56,737 nucleotides of DNA, taken from Flavobacteriaceae bacterium. GTDB taxonomy: Bacteria > Bacteroidota > Bacteroidia > Flavobacteriales > Flavobacteriaceae. The notes under the pieces were generated by a model. The model saw only the letters and a program-made list of their open reading frames with translations, made no database searches and was not told the DNA's origin. Made by a program: the position numbers and the translations under genes. This document shows, in pieces, positions 1 to 8,804 of this stretch (position 1 is the first letter of the stretch; each line of letters starts with the position of its first letter). The stretch is taken from contig JABXIJ010000005.1 in assembly GCA_013373105.1 (NCBI GenBank), forward strand, positions 1-56,737, given 5' to 3'.

Positions 1-1010
1 CCTTTTATTTCAATACTATCAATTTTTCTTTTGGCTATTCTATATTTAAAATTTTCGACATTTTTTTTGTCTTTTTTTTTAATTTGTTTGTCAGCTAATT
101 CTTTAAAAGCTTTTGCAAATTTGGCACCAATTTTATCTCCTTTTTGTAAGATTTCATCTTTTTTATCAAAATCAACAACACTATAATCATACACATCTGG
201 ATGTATATAAAAATCTAAAAGCTTTTTTTCTTCGTTACTTTTATTATAGGTTTGGTAACTAACAATTTGATTTAAAATAGCTATAACAGAAGTTAAGTTT
301 TCTTTCTTTTTTAAATTTCCTTGAACATCAACTCCTATAATAATGTCCATTCCTTTACTTTTCATAATCGATATTGGAAAATTATTGGTAATACCACCAT
401 CAACTAATAACTTACCATCAACTTCTACAGGATCTAACAAAGTAGGAAAAGAACCACTTGCTCTTATAGCTAAAGGCAAAGAACCTTTTTCAAGTAAAAT
501 TTCGCTTCCTGTTTCAACATCTGTACCAATACAGAAAAAAGGTATTGGTAGCTTAGAAAAATCATTTATTTCTTCTGTAGAATCTAATAATTCATAAAAT
601 AGACTCAGCACACTTTGACCCTTAGAGACACTTTTAGGAATACCAATTTTACCTTTTGTTACAGGTAATGTTATGCTTGTTTTCTCTTCGTATTCTTTTT
701 CAAAAAAAGGAGAGGCTTTTCTAGGAAATTTATCTCTAAGTGTATCTGTAAAGTTAATTTCTTTTATGAGTTTTTCAATTTCTAAAGCTGTATAACCAGA
801 AGCATACAAACCTCCAATAATTGCCCCCATGCTTGTACCTGCTATGTAATCTATTTGTAAACCTGCCTTGTCTATTTCTTTTAAAACACCAACATGTGCA
901 AACCCTTTTGCGCCTCCACCACTTAGCACCAAACCAATTTTTGGATGTTTTTCTTGACTAAAATTTATACCAGCATAAAGTAATAAGCATAAGAGGATTT
1001 TCTTTTTCAT
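1..1010 (-). CDS. Patatin-like phospholipase, probably PlpD-type with POTRA/barrel (3' end outside window)
   Basis: The reading frame is open from ATG at 1010 to the window edge, about 336 codons, so the C-terminus is missing. It starts with a signal peptide (MKKKILLCLLLYAGINFSQ). All patatin landmarks are visible: oxyanion-hole GGGAKG at residues 31-36, nucleophile serine in GTSMG (S60) and the catalytic Asp in DGG (D204). This predicts a Ser-Asp dyad lipid acyl hydrolase. After the patatin domain comes a lysine-rich linker, and the last visible residues (KIDSIEIKG) resemble the first strand of a POTRA repeat. In Bacteroidetes, secreted patatins often continue into POTRA and a BamA-like barrel (PlpD/FplA, type Vd layout), so I infer an outer-membrane lipase. 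The start overlaps the uvrC stop as ATGA, suggesting translational coupling. The patatin call is secure; the barrel is inference. Confidence 0.88.
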   Translation of the reverse strand, partial: MKKKILLCLLLYAGINFSQEKHPKIGLVLSGGGAKGFAHVGVLKEIDKAGLQIDYIAGTSMGAIIGGLYASGYTALEIEKLIKEINFTDTLRDKFPRKASPFFEKEYEEKTSITLPVTKGKIGIPKSVSKGQSVLSLFYELLDSTEEINDFSKLPIPFFCIGTDVETGSEILLEKGSLPLAIRASGSFPTLLDPVEVDGKLLVDGGITNNFPISIMKSKGMDIIIGVDVQGNLKKKENLTSVIAILNQIVSYQTYNKSNEEKKLLDFYIHPDVYDYSVVDFDKKDEILQKGDKIGAKFAKAFKELADKQIKKKDKKNVENFKYRIAKRKIDSIEIK

Positions 1011-2803
1011 TTTTTGTTTGAGTGATAGTAATTATAAATTTGTTGCGCCTTAGAATTTCCAACAACCTCTTCTAACTCTTTTAAAGAAGCATTTTTAACT
1101 CTTTTAACTGATTTAAATTTACGTAATAAAGTTGTAATGGTTTGCTTTCCAATGTTATGAATTTGTTGTAATTCACTTTGTATAGCACTTTTACTTCGTT
1201 TATTTCTATGAAAAGTTATACCAAACCTATGTGCTTCATTTCTTAAATGCTGAATAATTTTTAGTGTTTCTGATTTTTTATCTAAATACAAAGGCACTTT
1301 ATCTCCTGGGTAATAAATCTCTTCTAAACGTTTTGCAATTCCAATTATGGCTATTTTACCTCGTAAACCTAAAAGATCTAAACTTTTTAAAGCAGAAGAT
1401 AATTGGCCTTTACCACCATCTATAACAATTAACTGAGGCAAAGATTCACCTTCAGAAAGTAATCTTTTGTATCTTCTATACACAACTTCTTCCATAGAAG
1501 CAAAATCATCTGGACCTTCAACTGTTTTAATATTAAAATATCTGTATTCTTTTTTACTTGGTTTTCCATCTTTAAAAACAACACAAGCAGCAACAGGGTT
1601 AGTTCCTTGTATGTTAGAATTATCGAAACATTCTATGTGTCTGGGTTCTTGAGAAAGTCTTAAATCTGCTTTCATCTGAGCCATAATTCTTTTTACATGC
1701 CTATCAGGGTCTACAATTTTTATTTGTTTAAATTGTTCTTGTCTGTAATATTTTGCATTTCTTTCAGAGAGTTCTACAATACGTTTTTTGTCGCCTAATT
1801 TTGGTATTGTTACTTTTATATCTTCTCCAACACCAACCTTAAATGGCACATAAACTTCAGGTGATGTAGAATTAAAACGTTGTCTTATTTCAACAATAAA
1901 TAACTCTAATAACTCTCTATTGGTCTCATCTAATTTCTTTTTAATTTCTGTTGTATGCGACTGAATAATTGAGCCATTAGACAATTTTAAAAAGTTTGCA
2001 TAAGCATGTGTTTCATCAGAAATAATAGAAAATACATCTACATTATTAATTGTTGGATTAACTACGGTACTTTTTGCTTGGTAATTGTTTAGTCTTTCTA
2101 ATTTCTCTTTAATTTTTTGAGCCTTTTCGAATTGCATATTTTCTGCATAAGAAAACATTTGCTTATTAAGCCTGTTTAAGCTTTCTTTAAAATTACCTTT
2201 TATAATATTTTTAATCTCTTTAATATCAGCATTATAGCTATCTTCTTTTTGAAGTCCTTCACAAGGACCTAAACAATTACCTAAATGATATTCTAAGCAT
2301 ACCTTAAACTTACCTGCATTAATTTTCTCTTGACTTAAATCGTACTTACAAGTTCTTAGGGTATATAGTTCTTTTATTAAATCTAGTAGTGCTTTTACAG
2401 TTTTTACTGAAGTGTAAGGCCCAAAATATTCAGAGCCATCTTTAATAACTCTCCTTGTCATAAAAACTCTAGGAAATCGCTCTTTTTTAATACAAATCCA
2501 AGGATAGCTTTTATCGTCTTTTAATAGTACATTATACTTGGGTTTGTATTTTTTAATTAGATTATTTTCTAATAAAAATGCATCTGTTTCAGTTTTTACA
2601 ACTATGTGTTTTATAGCAACAATATTTTTTACTAAAACTCTAGTTTTACCAGAATCGTGATTTTTAGTAAAATACGAAGAGACTCTTTTTTTTATGTTTT
2701 TTGCTTTACCAACATAAATAATAATATCATTTTTATCTAAATATTGATAAACTCCTGGTGATTCTGGAAGTGTTTTGAGTTGTAAAGCTAAATCATCAGT
2801 CAT
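1007..2803 (-). CDS. uvrC: Excinuclease ABC subunit C
   Basis: UvrC makes the two incisions around bulky DNA lesions in nucleotide excision repair, together with UvrA and UvrB. The 598-residue product has the N-terminal GIY-YIG nuclease domain (SPGVYQY...IIYVGKAKNIKKRV, about residues 15-45), the Cys-rich stretch around 170-185, a UVR domain near 200-240, the RNase H-like C-terminal nuclease (IECFDNSNIQGT with its Asp near 390) and a terminal helix-hairpin-helix (IHNIGKQTITTLL). Length is normal. I place the start at ATG 2803; an in-frame TTG two codons upstream is less likely. The stop overlaps the patatin start. Confidence 0.97.
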   Translation of the reverse strand: MTDDLALQLKTLPESPGVYQYLDKNDIIIYVGKAKNIKKRVSSYFTKNHDSGKTRVLVKNIVAIKHIVVKTETDAFLLENNLIKKYKPKYNVLLKDDKSYPWICIKKERFPRVFMTRRVIKDGSEYFGPYTSVKTVKALLDLIKELYTLRTCKYDLSQEKINAGKFKVCLEYHLGNCLGPCEGLQKEDSYNADIKEIKNIIKGNFKESLNRLNKQMFSYAENMQFEKAQKIKEKLERLNNYQAKSTVVNPTINNVDVFSIISDETHAYANFLKLSNGSIIQSHTTEIKKKLDETNRELLELFIVEIRQRFNSTSPEVYVPFKVGVGEDIKVTIPKLGDKKRIVELSERNAKYYRQEQFKQIKIVDPDRHVKRIMAQMKADLRLSQEPRHIECFDNSNIQGTNPVAACVVFKDGKPSKKEYRYFNIKTVEGPDDFASMEEVVYRRYKRLLSEGESLPQLIVIDGGKGQLSSALKSLDLLGLRGKIAIIGIAKRLEEIYYPGDKVPLYLDKKSETLKIIQHLRNEAHRFGITFHRNKRSKSAIQSELQQIHNIGKQTITTLLRKFKSVKRVKNASLKELEEVVGNSKAQQIYNYYHSNKK

Positions 2804-2831
2804 ACTCAAAAATACATTTTTTACAAATGTT

Positions 2832-3427
2832 TTAATCTATAAATTCATTTAAAAATTTGGTTTCTGTATTGTTTATAATTTGCCAACCATACACAGCAGA
2901 TAGTTGATAAATCTTAGAGACCTCTTCAAAAAAACGATTTTTAGCTTCCTTTTTTAAATTAGTTAACTCAACAGTATTTTAATTTTTTCAATACTCTTTC
3001 TATTAATCGCATTCAATTCTTCTTTTGAAAAGGTATTAAACTGACTTTGTTGTAAATCGAAATATTTTACCTCTGGAGAAATACTAATTTCTTCTTGAGG
3101 TACTTTATTAATAATAATTTTTTGTGCAACAGAATCTATTTGAATATCGAGTTTAGACAAGTCGTAACCAACTTCAACTTTAGCATTTACAGTAACAATT
3201 GCTTTTTTATTGAACGATAAAACATCGTAAAAGTATTTCTTAGAATCTTCGTAGTTATATACTTCAGAAAAACTTGCTGATGACACTACAAGTTTACTCA
3301 TATTTTGAATAGCATTCACTACAACTTCTAGCTCAACTTTTTGATGTGATTTATTGTCTTTTTGATACCAAAATTTGGCAATAAAAAAACCAATTAAGAA
3401 AATTAAAATATATCTAGAAACTCTCAT
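2832..3427 (-). pseudogene. DUF4230 family membrane-anchored protein, broken by a 1-base frameshift
   Basis: The first frame (3427 down to 2963) gives 154 residues: an N-terminal membrane anchor (RYILIFLIGFFIAKFWY), then a DUF4230-type body ending KIKILLS. Just past that point the -1 frame continues as a sensible C-terminus (NLKKEAKNRFFEEVSKIYQ ... GWQIINN ... NEFID) to a stop at 2832-2834. Adding one base in the run at 2977-2980 joins both parts into one ORF of exactly 198 residues, a usual length for the family. The function of DUF4230 proteins is unknown to me. The break is either a sequencing error or a young pseudogene; see findings. The family call rests on recognition of the pattern, not on a search. 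Confidence 0.8.
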
Positions 3428-3464
3428 CAGTAGTACTTGTTATACTACAACAAGTTACTAAATT

Positions 3465-4118
3465 TTAACGATTTCCAGCTTTCTTTTGATCTAAGAAATC
3501 AACTAGTGTTTCCGATTTTTGTTCTTTTGGAAAAGCTTGCTTGTTAAAAATAAATAAGAGTACAACACCAATTGTTATATATGAATCTGCAGGATTAAAA
3601 ATATATTGAAAAAATGTGTACGGTTCTCCACCAACAAAAGGCAACCAATTTGGCAAATCTCCACTCCATATTGGAAAATAAAACATATCTACTACTTTAC
3701 CGTAAAACAGATCTCCATATGGTTTTTCTGCAAAAAGCGTAGCAATTTGATGTGTTGAATCGTTAAAAATTACTCCATAAAAAACAGAATCTATAATATT
3801 ACCAACTGCACCAGCAAAAATTAAAGCAATACCAATAACTACTCCATTATGAATTTTTTGCTTAATGGTACTTTTCAACCAATAAATTATGGCTACAACT
3901 GCAACCAATCTAAATAAAGTTAAAAATAGTTTACCACTTTTACCACCAAATTCAATTCCCATAGCCATTCCATTGTTTTCGGTAAAATGAATTCTAAACC
4001 AATCGAAAACAACAACTTCTTCTCCTAAAATAAAGTTTGTTTTTACATAAATTTTAATTACTTGATCTAGAATTAAAGCAATTAAAATGGTGAATATCGC
4101 TAAGTTTTTTTTAGACAT
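3465..4118 (-). CDS. lspA: Lipoprotein signal peptidase II
   Basis: This inner-membrane aspartyl peptidase cleaves the signal peptide of diacylglyceryl-modified prolipoproteins at the lipobox. The 217-residue protein has four hydrophobic segments, the conserved loop HFTENNGMAMG (about 44-54) and the two catalytic aspartates: D110 in GNIID and D178 in NPADSYITIG. Between the two aspartates lies an enlarged periplasmic loop of about 55 residues rich in aromatic residues, typical of Bacteroidetes LspA and longer than in E. coli. A promoter-like TATTTTTG lies 19 bases upstream. Several lipoproteins in this window are potential substrates. Confidence 0.96.
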   Translation of the reverse strand: MSKKNLAIFTILIALILDQVIKIYVKTNFILGEEVVVFDWFRIHFTENNGMAMGIEFGGKSGKLFLTLFRLVAVVAIIYWLKSTIKQKIHNGVVIGIALIFAGAVGNIIDSVFYGVIFNDSTHQIATLFAEKPYGDLFYGKVVDMFYFPIWSGDLPNWLPFVGGEPYTFFQYIFNPADSYITIGVVLLFIFNKQAFPKEQKSETLVDFLDQKKAGNR

Positions 4119-4136
4119 GTTTATTATTTATTCGTG

Positions 4137-4144
4137 CAAAAATA
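4137..4144 (-). promoter_or_regulatory. Bacteroidetes -7 box before lspA
   Basis: TATTTTTG on the minus strand matches the TAnnTTTG consensus of Bacteroidetes housekeeping promoters and is followed by CA, the usual initiation context in Flavobacteria. It ends 19 bases before the lspA ATG. No good TTG -33 element is visible. Confidence 0.55.
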
Positions 4145-4158
4145 AGAATAATCTTACT

Positions 4159-4803
4159 TTAGTTTTTTGTTAAAAAAATATTGGCTTTTATTGAGGTTAT
4201 TGTCAATTTTTTAGTGCTATTTTCTATAGATTGGTTTAGCTTTTTTTCGAAAGTCTTATTACCCAATTGTATTTTACCTAAATTAGAAGTTATTGCTAAA
4301 TCTATTGATTTTGTAATTGCATATAAATTACCTGCATACAGTTTAACTAAGGTATTTTGCTGAATATCATTTAATTTTACAATACCATTATCTATGTAAA
4401 TTTCAATTTCATTATTACAACTTTTAGACTCGATATCTACATTTTGACCGAAAATTGAAATCATTTTATTAGCTGGTATTTTTATGGTTGCTTCTGCTCT
4501 TTGTAATCGCTTAGTAATAAATTTTCTAAAAACTACTTCTCTAGTTTCTGTGCCTTCAAAGTAAAAACCTATGTTTAGATCGTTGTTTTTTTCTTCAACT
4601 TTTATAAGTTGATCATCATAGCTTTCTGCATACAACATAACTTCAACTTTATTAGAGTTTGAATTTTCTAAGGTTATATTATCTAAACCTTTAGAATTAA
4701 TGATAACTCTATCTGAGTTCATTTCAATACTTCTTAGTACTTTTTTTTGTGAAAAAGCAGTTATTGAAAAAAATATAGAAAGTATTATAGAAATTTTCTT
4801 CAT
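4159..4803 (-). CDS. Secreted protein, putative auto-transporter adhesin/DUF4097-like beta repeat
   Basis: The protein has 214 residues with a clear Sec signal peptide (MKKISIILSIFFSITAFSQ). The mature part is all short beta-strand-like segments of alternating hydrophobic residues (VEVMLYAES, NNEIEIYIDNGIVKLNDI, LVKLYAGNLYAI, LAITSNLGKIQLG), a pattern seen in DUF4097 and head-GIN/auto-transporter adhesin domains of Bacteroidetes that form right-handed beta helices. No catalytic motif is visible. The assignment to a family is tentative; periplasmic or surface location is well supported. A terminator hairpin abuts its start codon on the upstream side. Confidence 0.6.
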   Translation of the reverse strand: MKKISIILSIFFSITAFSQKKVLRSIEMNSDRVIINSKGLDNITLENSNSNKVEVMLYAESYDDQLIKVEEKNNDLNIGFYFEGTETREVVFRKFITKRLQRAEATIKIPANKMISIFGQNVDIESKSCNNEIEIYIDNGIVKLNDIQQNTLVKLYAGNLYAITKSIDLAITSNLGKIQLGNKTFEKKLNQSIENSTKKLTITSIKANIFLTKN

Positions 4804-4829
4804 AAAAAAAGCTTCTTTAAAAAGAAGCT
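4804..4829 (-). terminator. Rho-independent terminator of the DksA-like gene
   Basis: On the minus strand the stem AGCTTCTT (loop TTTA) AAGAAGCT at 4810-4829 is followed by a run of seven T (4804-4810). The run ends directly at the ATG of the next gene at 4803, so this is either a terminator between two units or an attenuator-like element. Confidence 0.75.
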
Positions 4830-4850
4830 CTAAATAATTTTTTGTGTTGG

Positions 4851-5228
4851 TTATTGACGTCTTTTAGCCTCTATACTTAACGTTGCATGAGGTACTAGTT
4901 TTAAACGCTCTTTTTGAATTAATTTGCCTGTTACTCTACAAATTCCATAAGTTCCATTTTCTATTCTTAACAAGGCATTTTTTAAGTCTCTAATAAATTT
5001 TTCTTGTCTAATTGCTAATTGAACATTTGCTTCTTTATTCATTACATCAGAACCTTCATCAAAAGATTTAAATGATGGTGAAGTATCATCTGTACCATTG
5101 TTAGCATCGTTTTTATAAGCACTTCTTAAAATTGCTAAATCTTCTTCTGCTCTTGCAATTTTCTTTTCGATTATTTCTCGAAACTCTTTAAGATCTTCTT
5201 CTGAGTATTTAACTTTTATATCTGACAT
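4851..5228 (-). CDS. TraR/DksA-family transcription factor with degenerate zinc finger
   Basis: This family binds the RNA polymerase secondary channel and modulates promoters, often with ppGpp. The product has 125 residues: an N-terminal coiled-coil hairpin (about 8-85) with an acidic tip region (NNGTDDTSPS), then the C-terminal finger region NGTYGICRVTGKLIQKERL and LVPHATLSIEAK. Only one cysteine (C97) and one histidine (H114) remain of the usual four zinc ligands. This cysteine-poor form is familiar from Bacteroidetes. The gene lies 4 bases downstream of ileS and is probably cotranscribed with it, with a terminator after it. Confidence 0.88.
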   Translation of the reverse strand: MSDIKVKYSEEDLKEFREIIEKKIARAEEDLAILRSAYKNDANNGTDDTSPSFKSFDEGSDVMNKEANVQLAIRQEKFIRDLKNALLRIENGTYGICRVTGKLIQKERLKLVPHATLSIEAKRRQ

Positions 5229-5232
5229 GGCT

Positions 5233-8200
5233 TTACATTTTATCTATTTGTATTTTACTAATAATATCATCAAACTCTATGTTTGTACCTTGTTGTAATT
5301 CATCAACAAAAACTAAGTCTTTTGTTAATGTTTCACTCATAATGTAGTCTTTATTATCTAAGATAGATGATTGTAAATTCTTATAGTTTAGTACAGTTAA
5401 TTTAATTTTATCTGTTACTTCTAAGCCAGCGTCTTTACGTGCATTCTGAATTCTATTAACCAATTCTCTTGCTACACCTTCTTTACGTAAATCTTCTGTT
5501 ATAGTTACGTCTAAAGCTACTGTTAATACACCTTCATTAGCAACTAACCAACCTTCAATATCTTTAGATGATATCTCTACGTCTTCTGCATCCAAAGTAA
5601 TACTTTTTCCGTTAACATTAATTGAAATGTTACCTTCTTTTTCAATTTTGTTAATATCTTCTTGAGTAAATTTTCCTACCTCAGCAGCTATAAAACGCAT
5701 GTCTTTACCAAACTTTGGCCCCAATACTTTAAAGTTTGGTTTTATTTGTTTAATTAAAATATCTGAAGCATCTTCTAAAAGATCTATTTCTTTAATATTT
5801 ACTTCATGTTTTATTAAATTGGCTACTGCTAAAATTTCTTCCTTTTGTTGTTCACTATCTACAGGAATCATAATTTTTTGCAGTGGTTGACGTACTTTTA
5901 TTTTTTCTTTTGCTCTTAATGATAATACTAAAGATGAAATGGTTTGAGCGTTTTCCATCTTGCGTTCTAAACTTTTATTTACAAAAGATTCATTAAATAT
6001 TGGGAAAGTAGATAAATGCACACTTTCTACATTTTCTTTTTGAGTTACTGAGTTTAAATCTTGATATAATCTATCCATAAAGAAAGGAGCAATTGGTGCA
6101 CCCAACTTTGCAATAGTAATCATACATGTATAAAGAGTTTGGTATGCAGAAATTTTATCTGCTTGATAATCTCCTTTCCAGAAACGTCTTCTACTTAAAC
6201 GAACATACCAGTTACTTAAATATTCTTGCGTAAAGTCTGATATTGCTCTTGCAGCTCTAGTGGGTTCATAATCTGCGTAAAACTTATCAACTTTTTCAAT
6301 TAAAGTGTGTAATTCAGATAAAATCCATCTGTCTAATTCTGGTCTTTCTGCTAAAGGTATATCTGTTTCAGTGTAAGAGAAACTATCGATATTTGTATAT
6401 AAAGAGAAGAAAGAATAAGTGTTGTATAAGGTTCCAAAAAACTTACGTTTTACCTCTTCTACACCTTCAAGATCGAACTTTAAATTGTCCCAAGGATTTG
6501 CATTAGAAATCATGTACCAACGTGTAGCATCTGCACCATAATTTCCTAAGGTTTCAAAAGGATCTACAGCATTACCTAAACGTTTAGACATTTTCTGTCC
6601 GTTTTTATCTAGCACCAATCCATTAGATACAACATTTTTATACGCAACAGAATCAAAAACCATAGTTGCAATAGCATGTAAAGTATAGAACCAACCTCTT
6701 GTTTGATCTACTCCTTCTGCAATAAAATCTGCTGGAAATGATGTATTTCCATCAATCTTTTCTTTGTTTTCAAAAGGGTAGTGCCACTGTGCATAAGGCA
6801 TAGAACCAGAATCGAACCAAACATCTATTAAATCAGATTCACGTTTCATTGGCTTTCCTGAAGGAGAAACTAATGTTATTTCATCTACAATATTTTTATG
6901 TAAATCAATTTTTTTGTAGTTCTCATCAGACATATTACCTACCTCAAAATCTGCAAAAATATCAGCTTTTAAAACGCCTGCTTTAACTGCTTTTTGCATT
7001 TCTACTTTTAATTCCTCAACAGAACCAATACAAATCTCTTCTTTTTTATCCTCTGTTCTCCAAATTGGTAATGGAATTCCCCAATAACGAGATCGTGATA
7101 AATTCCAATCGTTTGCATTAGCTAACCAATTACCAAAACGTCCTGTTCCTGTAGATTCTGGTTTCCAATTTATAGTTTGGTTTAACTCATGCATTCTGTC
7201 TTTTACATCTGTAACTTTTATAAACCAAGAGTCTAAAGGATAATATAAAATTGGTTTGTCTGTTCGCCAGCAATTTGGATAACTATGTTTGTATTTTTCT
7301 ACTTTAAAGGCTTTGTTTTCGTTTTTGAGTTTTAAACCTAAACGCTCATCAACAGATAAATACACCTTTTGGTCTTTAATAACCGATTGCATTTTCTCTT
7401 GTTGAACCTTTAATTCTGCCTCAACTTCTTCATCTTTTAAGTATTCAGCTTTTACATATTCTCCTGCAAAACCATATACTTCATCAGAAACCTCTGGTCT
7501 AAAACGACCTTGTAAATCAACTAAAGGCACTAAATTATCGTTCTCATCTTTTACCAATAATGGTGGAATTTCTGGTGATGCTTGTTTTGCTACTAAAGCA
7601 TCATCTGCACCAAATGTTGGTGCTGTATGTACAATACCTGTACCATCTTCTGTAGTTACAAAATCACCTGCAATTACTCTAAAAGCATCTTGAGGATTGT
7701 CGTTTGGTAATACAAAAGGCATTAATTGTTCGTATTTAATACCAACTAAATCTGCACCTTTACACTCGTAAGCAACAAAAAATGGAATTTTTTTATCTCC
7801 TTTTGAAAAATTATTTAATTCATTTTTATCCTCTACTTGAGCATATTTTCCAGAAAATTGTTTTCCAATTAAATTCTTAGCTAAAACTACCTGAATTGGT
7901 TCAAATGTATATTGATTATAAGATTCTACTACTACATAATCAATTTTTGGCCCAACTGTTAATGCTGTATTACTTGGTAATGTCCAAGGTGTGGTAGTCC
8001 AAGCAATAAAAGATAAATTGGTAAAGCTTTTTAATGCTTCTGGCAAAGTATTATTAATTGCTGTAAACTGAGCAACAACTGTGGTATCTGTTACATCTTG
8101 GTAGGTACCTGGTTGATTTAATTCGTGAGAACTTAACCCAGTTCCTGCTTTTGGTGAATAAGGTTGAATTGTATATCCTTTATACAATAAATTCTTATTG

Positions 8201-8706
8201 TAAATTTGTTTTAATAACCACCAAACAGACTCCATGTATTTAGGTTCATAAGTAATATATGGATCATCCATATCTACCCAATATCCCATTTTTTGAGTTA
8301 AATCGTTCCAAATATCTGTATAACGCATAACTGCTTTTCTACAAGCAGCATTGTATTCTTCTACCGAAATTTTATTACCAATGTCTTCTTTTGTAATTCC
8401 TAATTCTTTTTCAACACCTAATTCTATTGGCAAACCATGAGTATCCCAACCAGCTTTACGCTTAACTTGGTAACCTTTCATAGTTTTATAACGAGGGAAA
8501 ATATCTTTAATAGCTCTTGCTAAAACATGATGCACACCTGGTAAACCATTTGCAGAAGGTGGACCTTCGAAAAACACATATGGTTCTGCATTTTCTCTTG
8601 ATGTTACACTCTTTTCAAAGATGTTATTTTCTTGCCAGTATTTTAGAATTTCATCTGCGACTTTTGGTAAGTCAAGTCCTTTATATTCAGGAAATTTAAC
8701 TTTCAT
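5233..8706 (-). CDS. ileS: Isoleucyl-tRNA synthetase
   Basis: This cytoplasmic class I synthetase charges tRNA-Ile and edits valine. At 1157 residues it is the long form common in Bacteroidetes. The HIGH motif appears as PSANGLPGVHHVLA near residue 55, the CP1 editing domain spans about 200-420 (WTTTPWTLPSN and the DDA-type motif in TFGADDALVAKQ), and the KMSKS loop is KMSKRLGNAVDPFE near 690. The anticodon-binding domain and an extended C-terminus follow. The PSANGLPGVHH spelling belongs to the eukaryote-like/type 2 IleRS group, whose members tend to resist mupirocin; that inference is from sequence type only. Confidence 0.97.
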   Translation of the reverse strand: MKVKFPEYKGLDLPKVADEILKYWQENNIFEKSVTSRENAEPYVFFEGPPSANGLPGVHHVLARAIKDIFPRYKTMKGYQVKRKAGWDTHGLPIELGVEKELGITKEDIGNKISVEEYNAACRKAVMRYTDIWNDLTQKMGYWVDMDDPYITYEPKYMESVWWLLKQIYNKNLLYKGYTIQPYSPKAGTGLSSHELNQPGTYQDVTDTTVVAQFTAINNTLPEALKSFTNLSFIAWTTTPWTLPSNTALTVGPKIDYVVVESYNQYTFEPIQVVLAKNLIGKQFSGKYAQVEDKNELNNFSKGDKKIPFFVAYECKGADLVGIKYEQLMPFVLPNDNPQDAFRVIAGDFVTTEDGTGIVHTAPTFGADDALVAKQASPEIPPLLVKDENDNLVPLVDLQGRFRPEVSDEVYGFAGEYVKAEYLKDEEVEAELKVQQEKMQSVIKDQKVYLSVDERLGLKLKNENKAFKVEKYKHSYPNCWRTDKPILYYPLDSWFIKVTDVKDRMHELNQTINWKPESTGTGRFGNWLANANDWNLSRSRYWGIPLPIWRTEDKKEEICIGSVEELKVEMQKAVKAGVLKADIFADFEVGNMSDENYKKIDLHKNIVDEITLVSPSGKPMKRESDLIDVWFDSGSMPYAQWHYPFENKEKIDGNTSFPADFIAEGVDQTRGWFYTLHAIATMVFDSVAYKNVVSNGLVLDKNGQKMSKRLGNAVDPFETLGNYGADATRWYMISNANPWDNLKFDLEGVEEVKRKFFGTLYNTYSFFSLYTNIDSFSYTETDIPLAERPELDRWILSELHTLIEKVDKFYADYEPTRAARAISDFTQEYLSNWYVRLSRRRFWKGDYQADKISAYQTLYTCMITIAKLGAPIAPFFMDRLYQDLNSVTQKENVESVHLSTFPIFNESFVNKSLERKMENAQTISSLVLSLRAKEKIKVRQPLQKIMIPVDSEQQKEEILAVANLIKHEVNIKEIDLLEDASDILIKQIKPNFKVLGPKFGKDMRFIAAEVGKFTQEDINKIEKEGNISINVNGKSITLDAEDVEISSKDIEGWLVANEGVLTVALDVTITEDLRKEGVARELVNRIQNARKDAGLEVTDKIKLTVLNYKNLQSSILDNKDYIMSETLTKDLVFVDELQQGTNIEFDDIISKIQIDKM

Positions 8707-8804
8707 TTTATCTTTTTTCTGATAAGGTTGCGAAATTAAGGATTTTATACGAAAAAGGGTTAAAATTTTTCCATTTTAAGGAGAAATTGGAGCTTTAACC
8801 AACT

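Noticed and set aside
343..597. 84-codon plus-strand ORF
   Set aside because: It lies antisense inside the patatin gene, whose own frame has all motifs.
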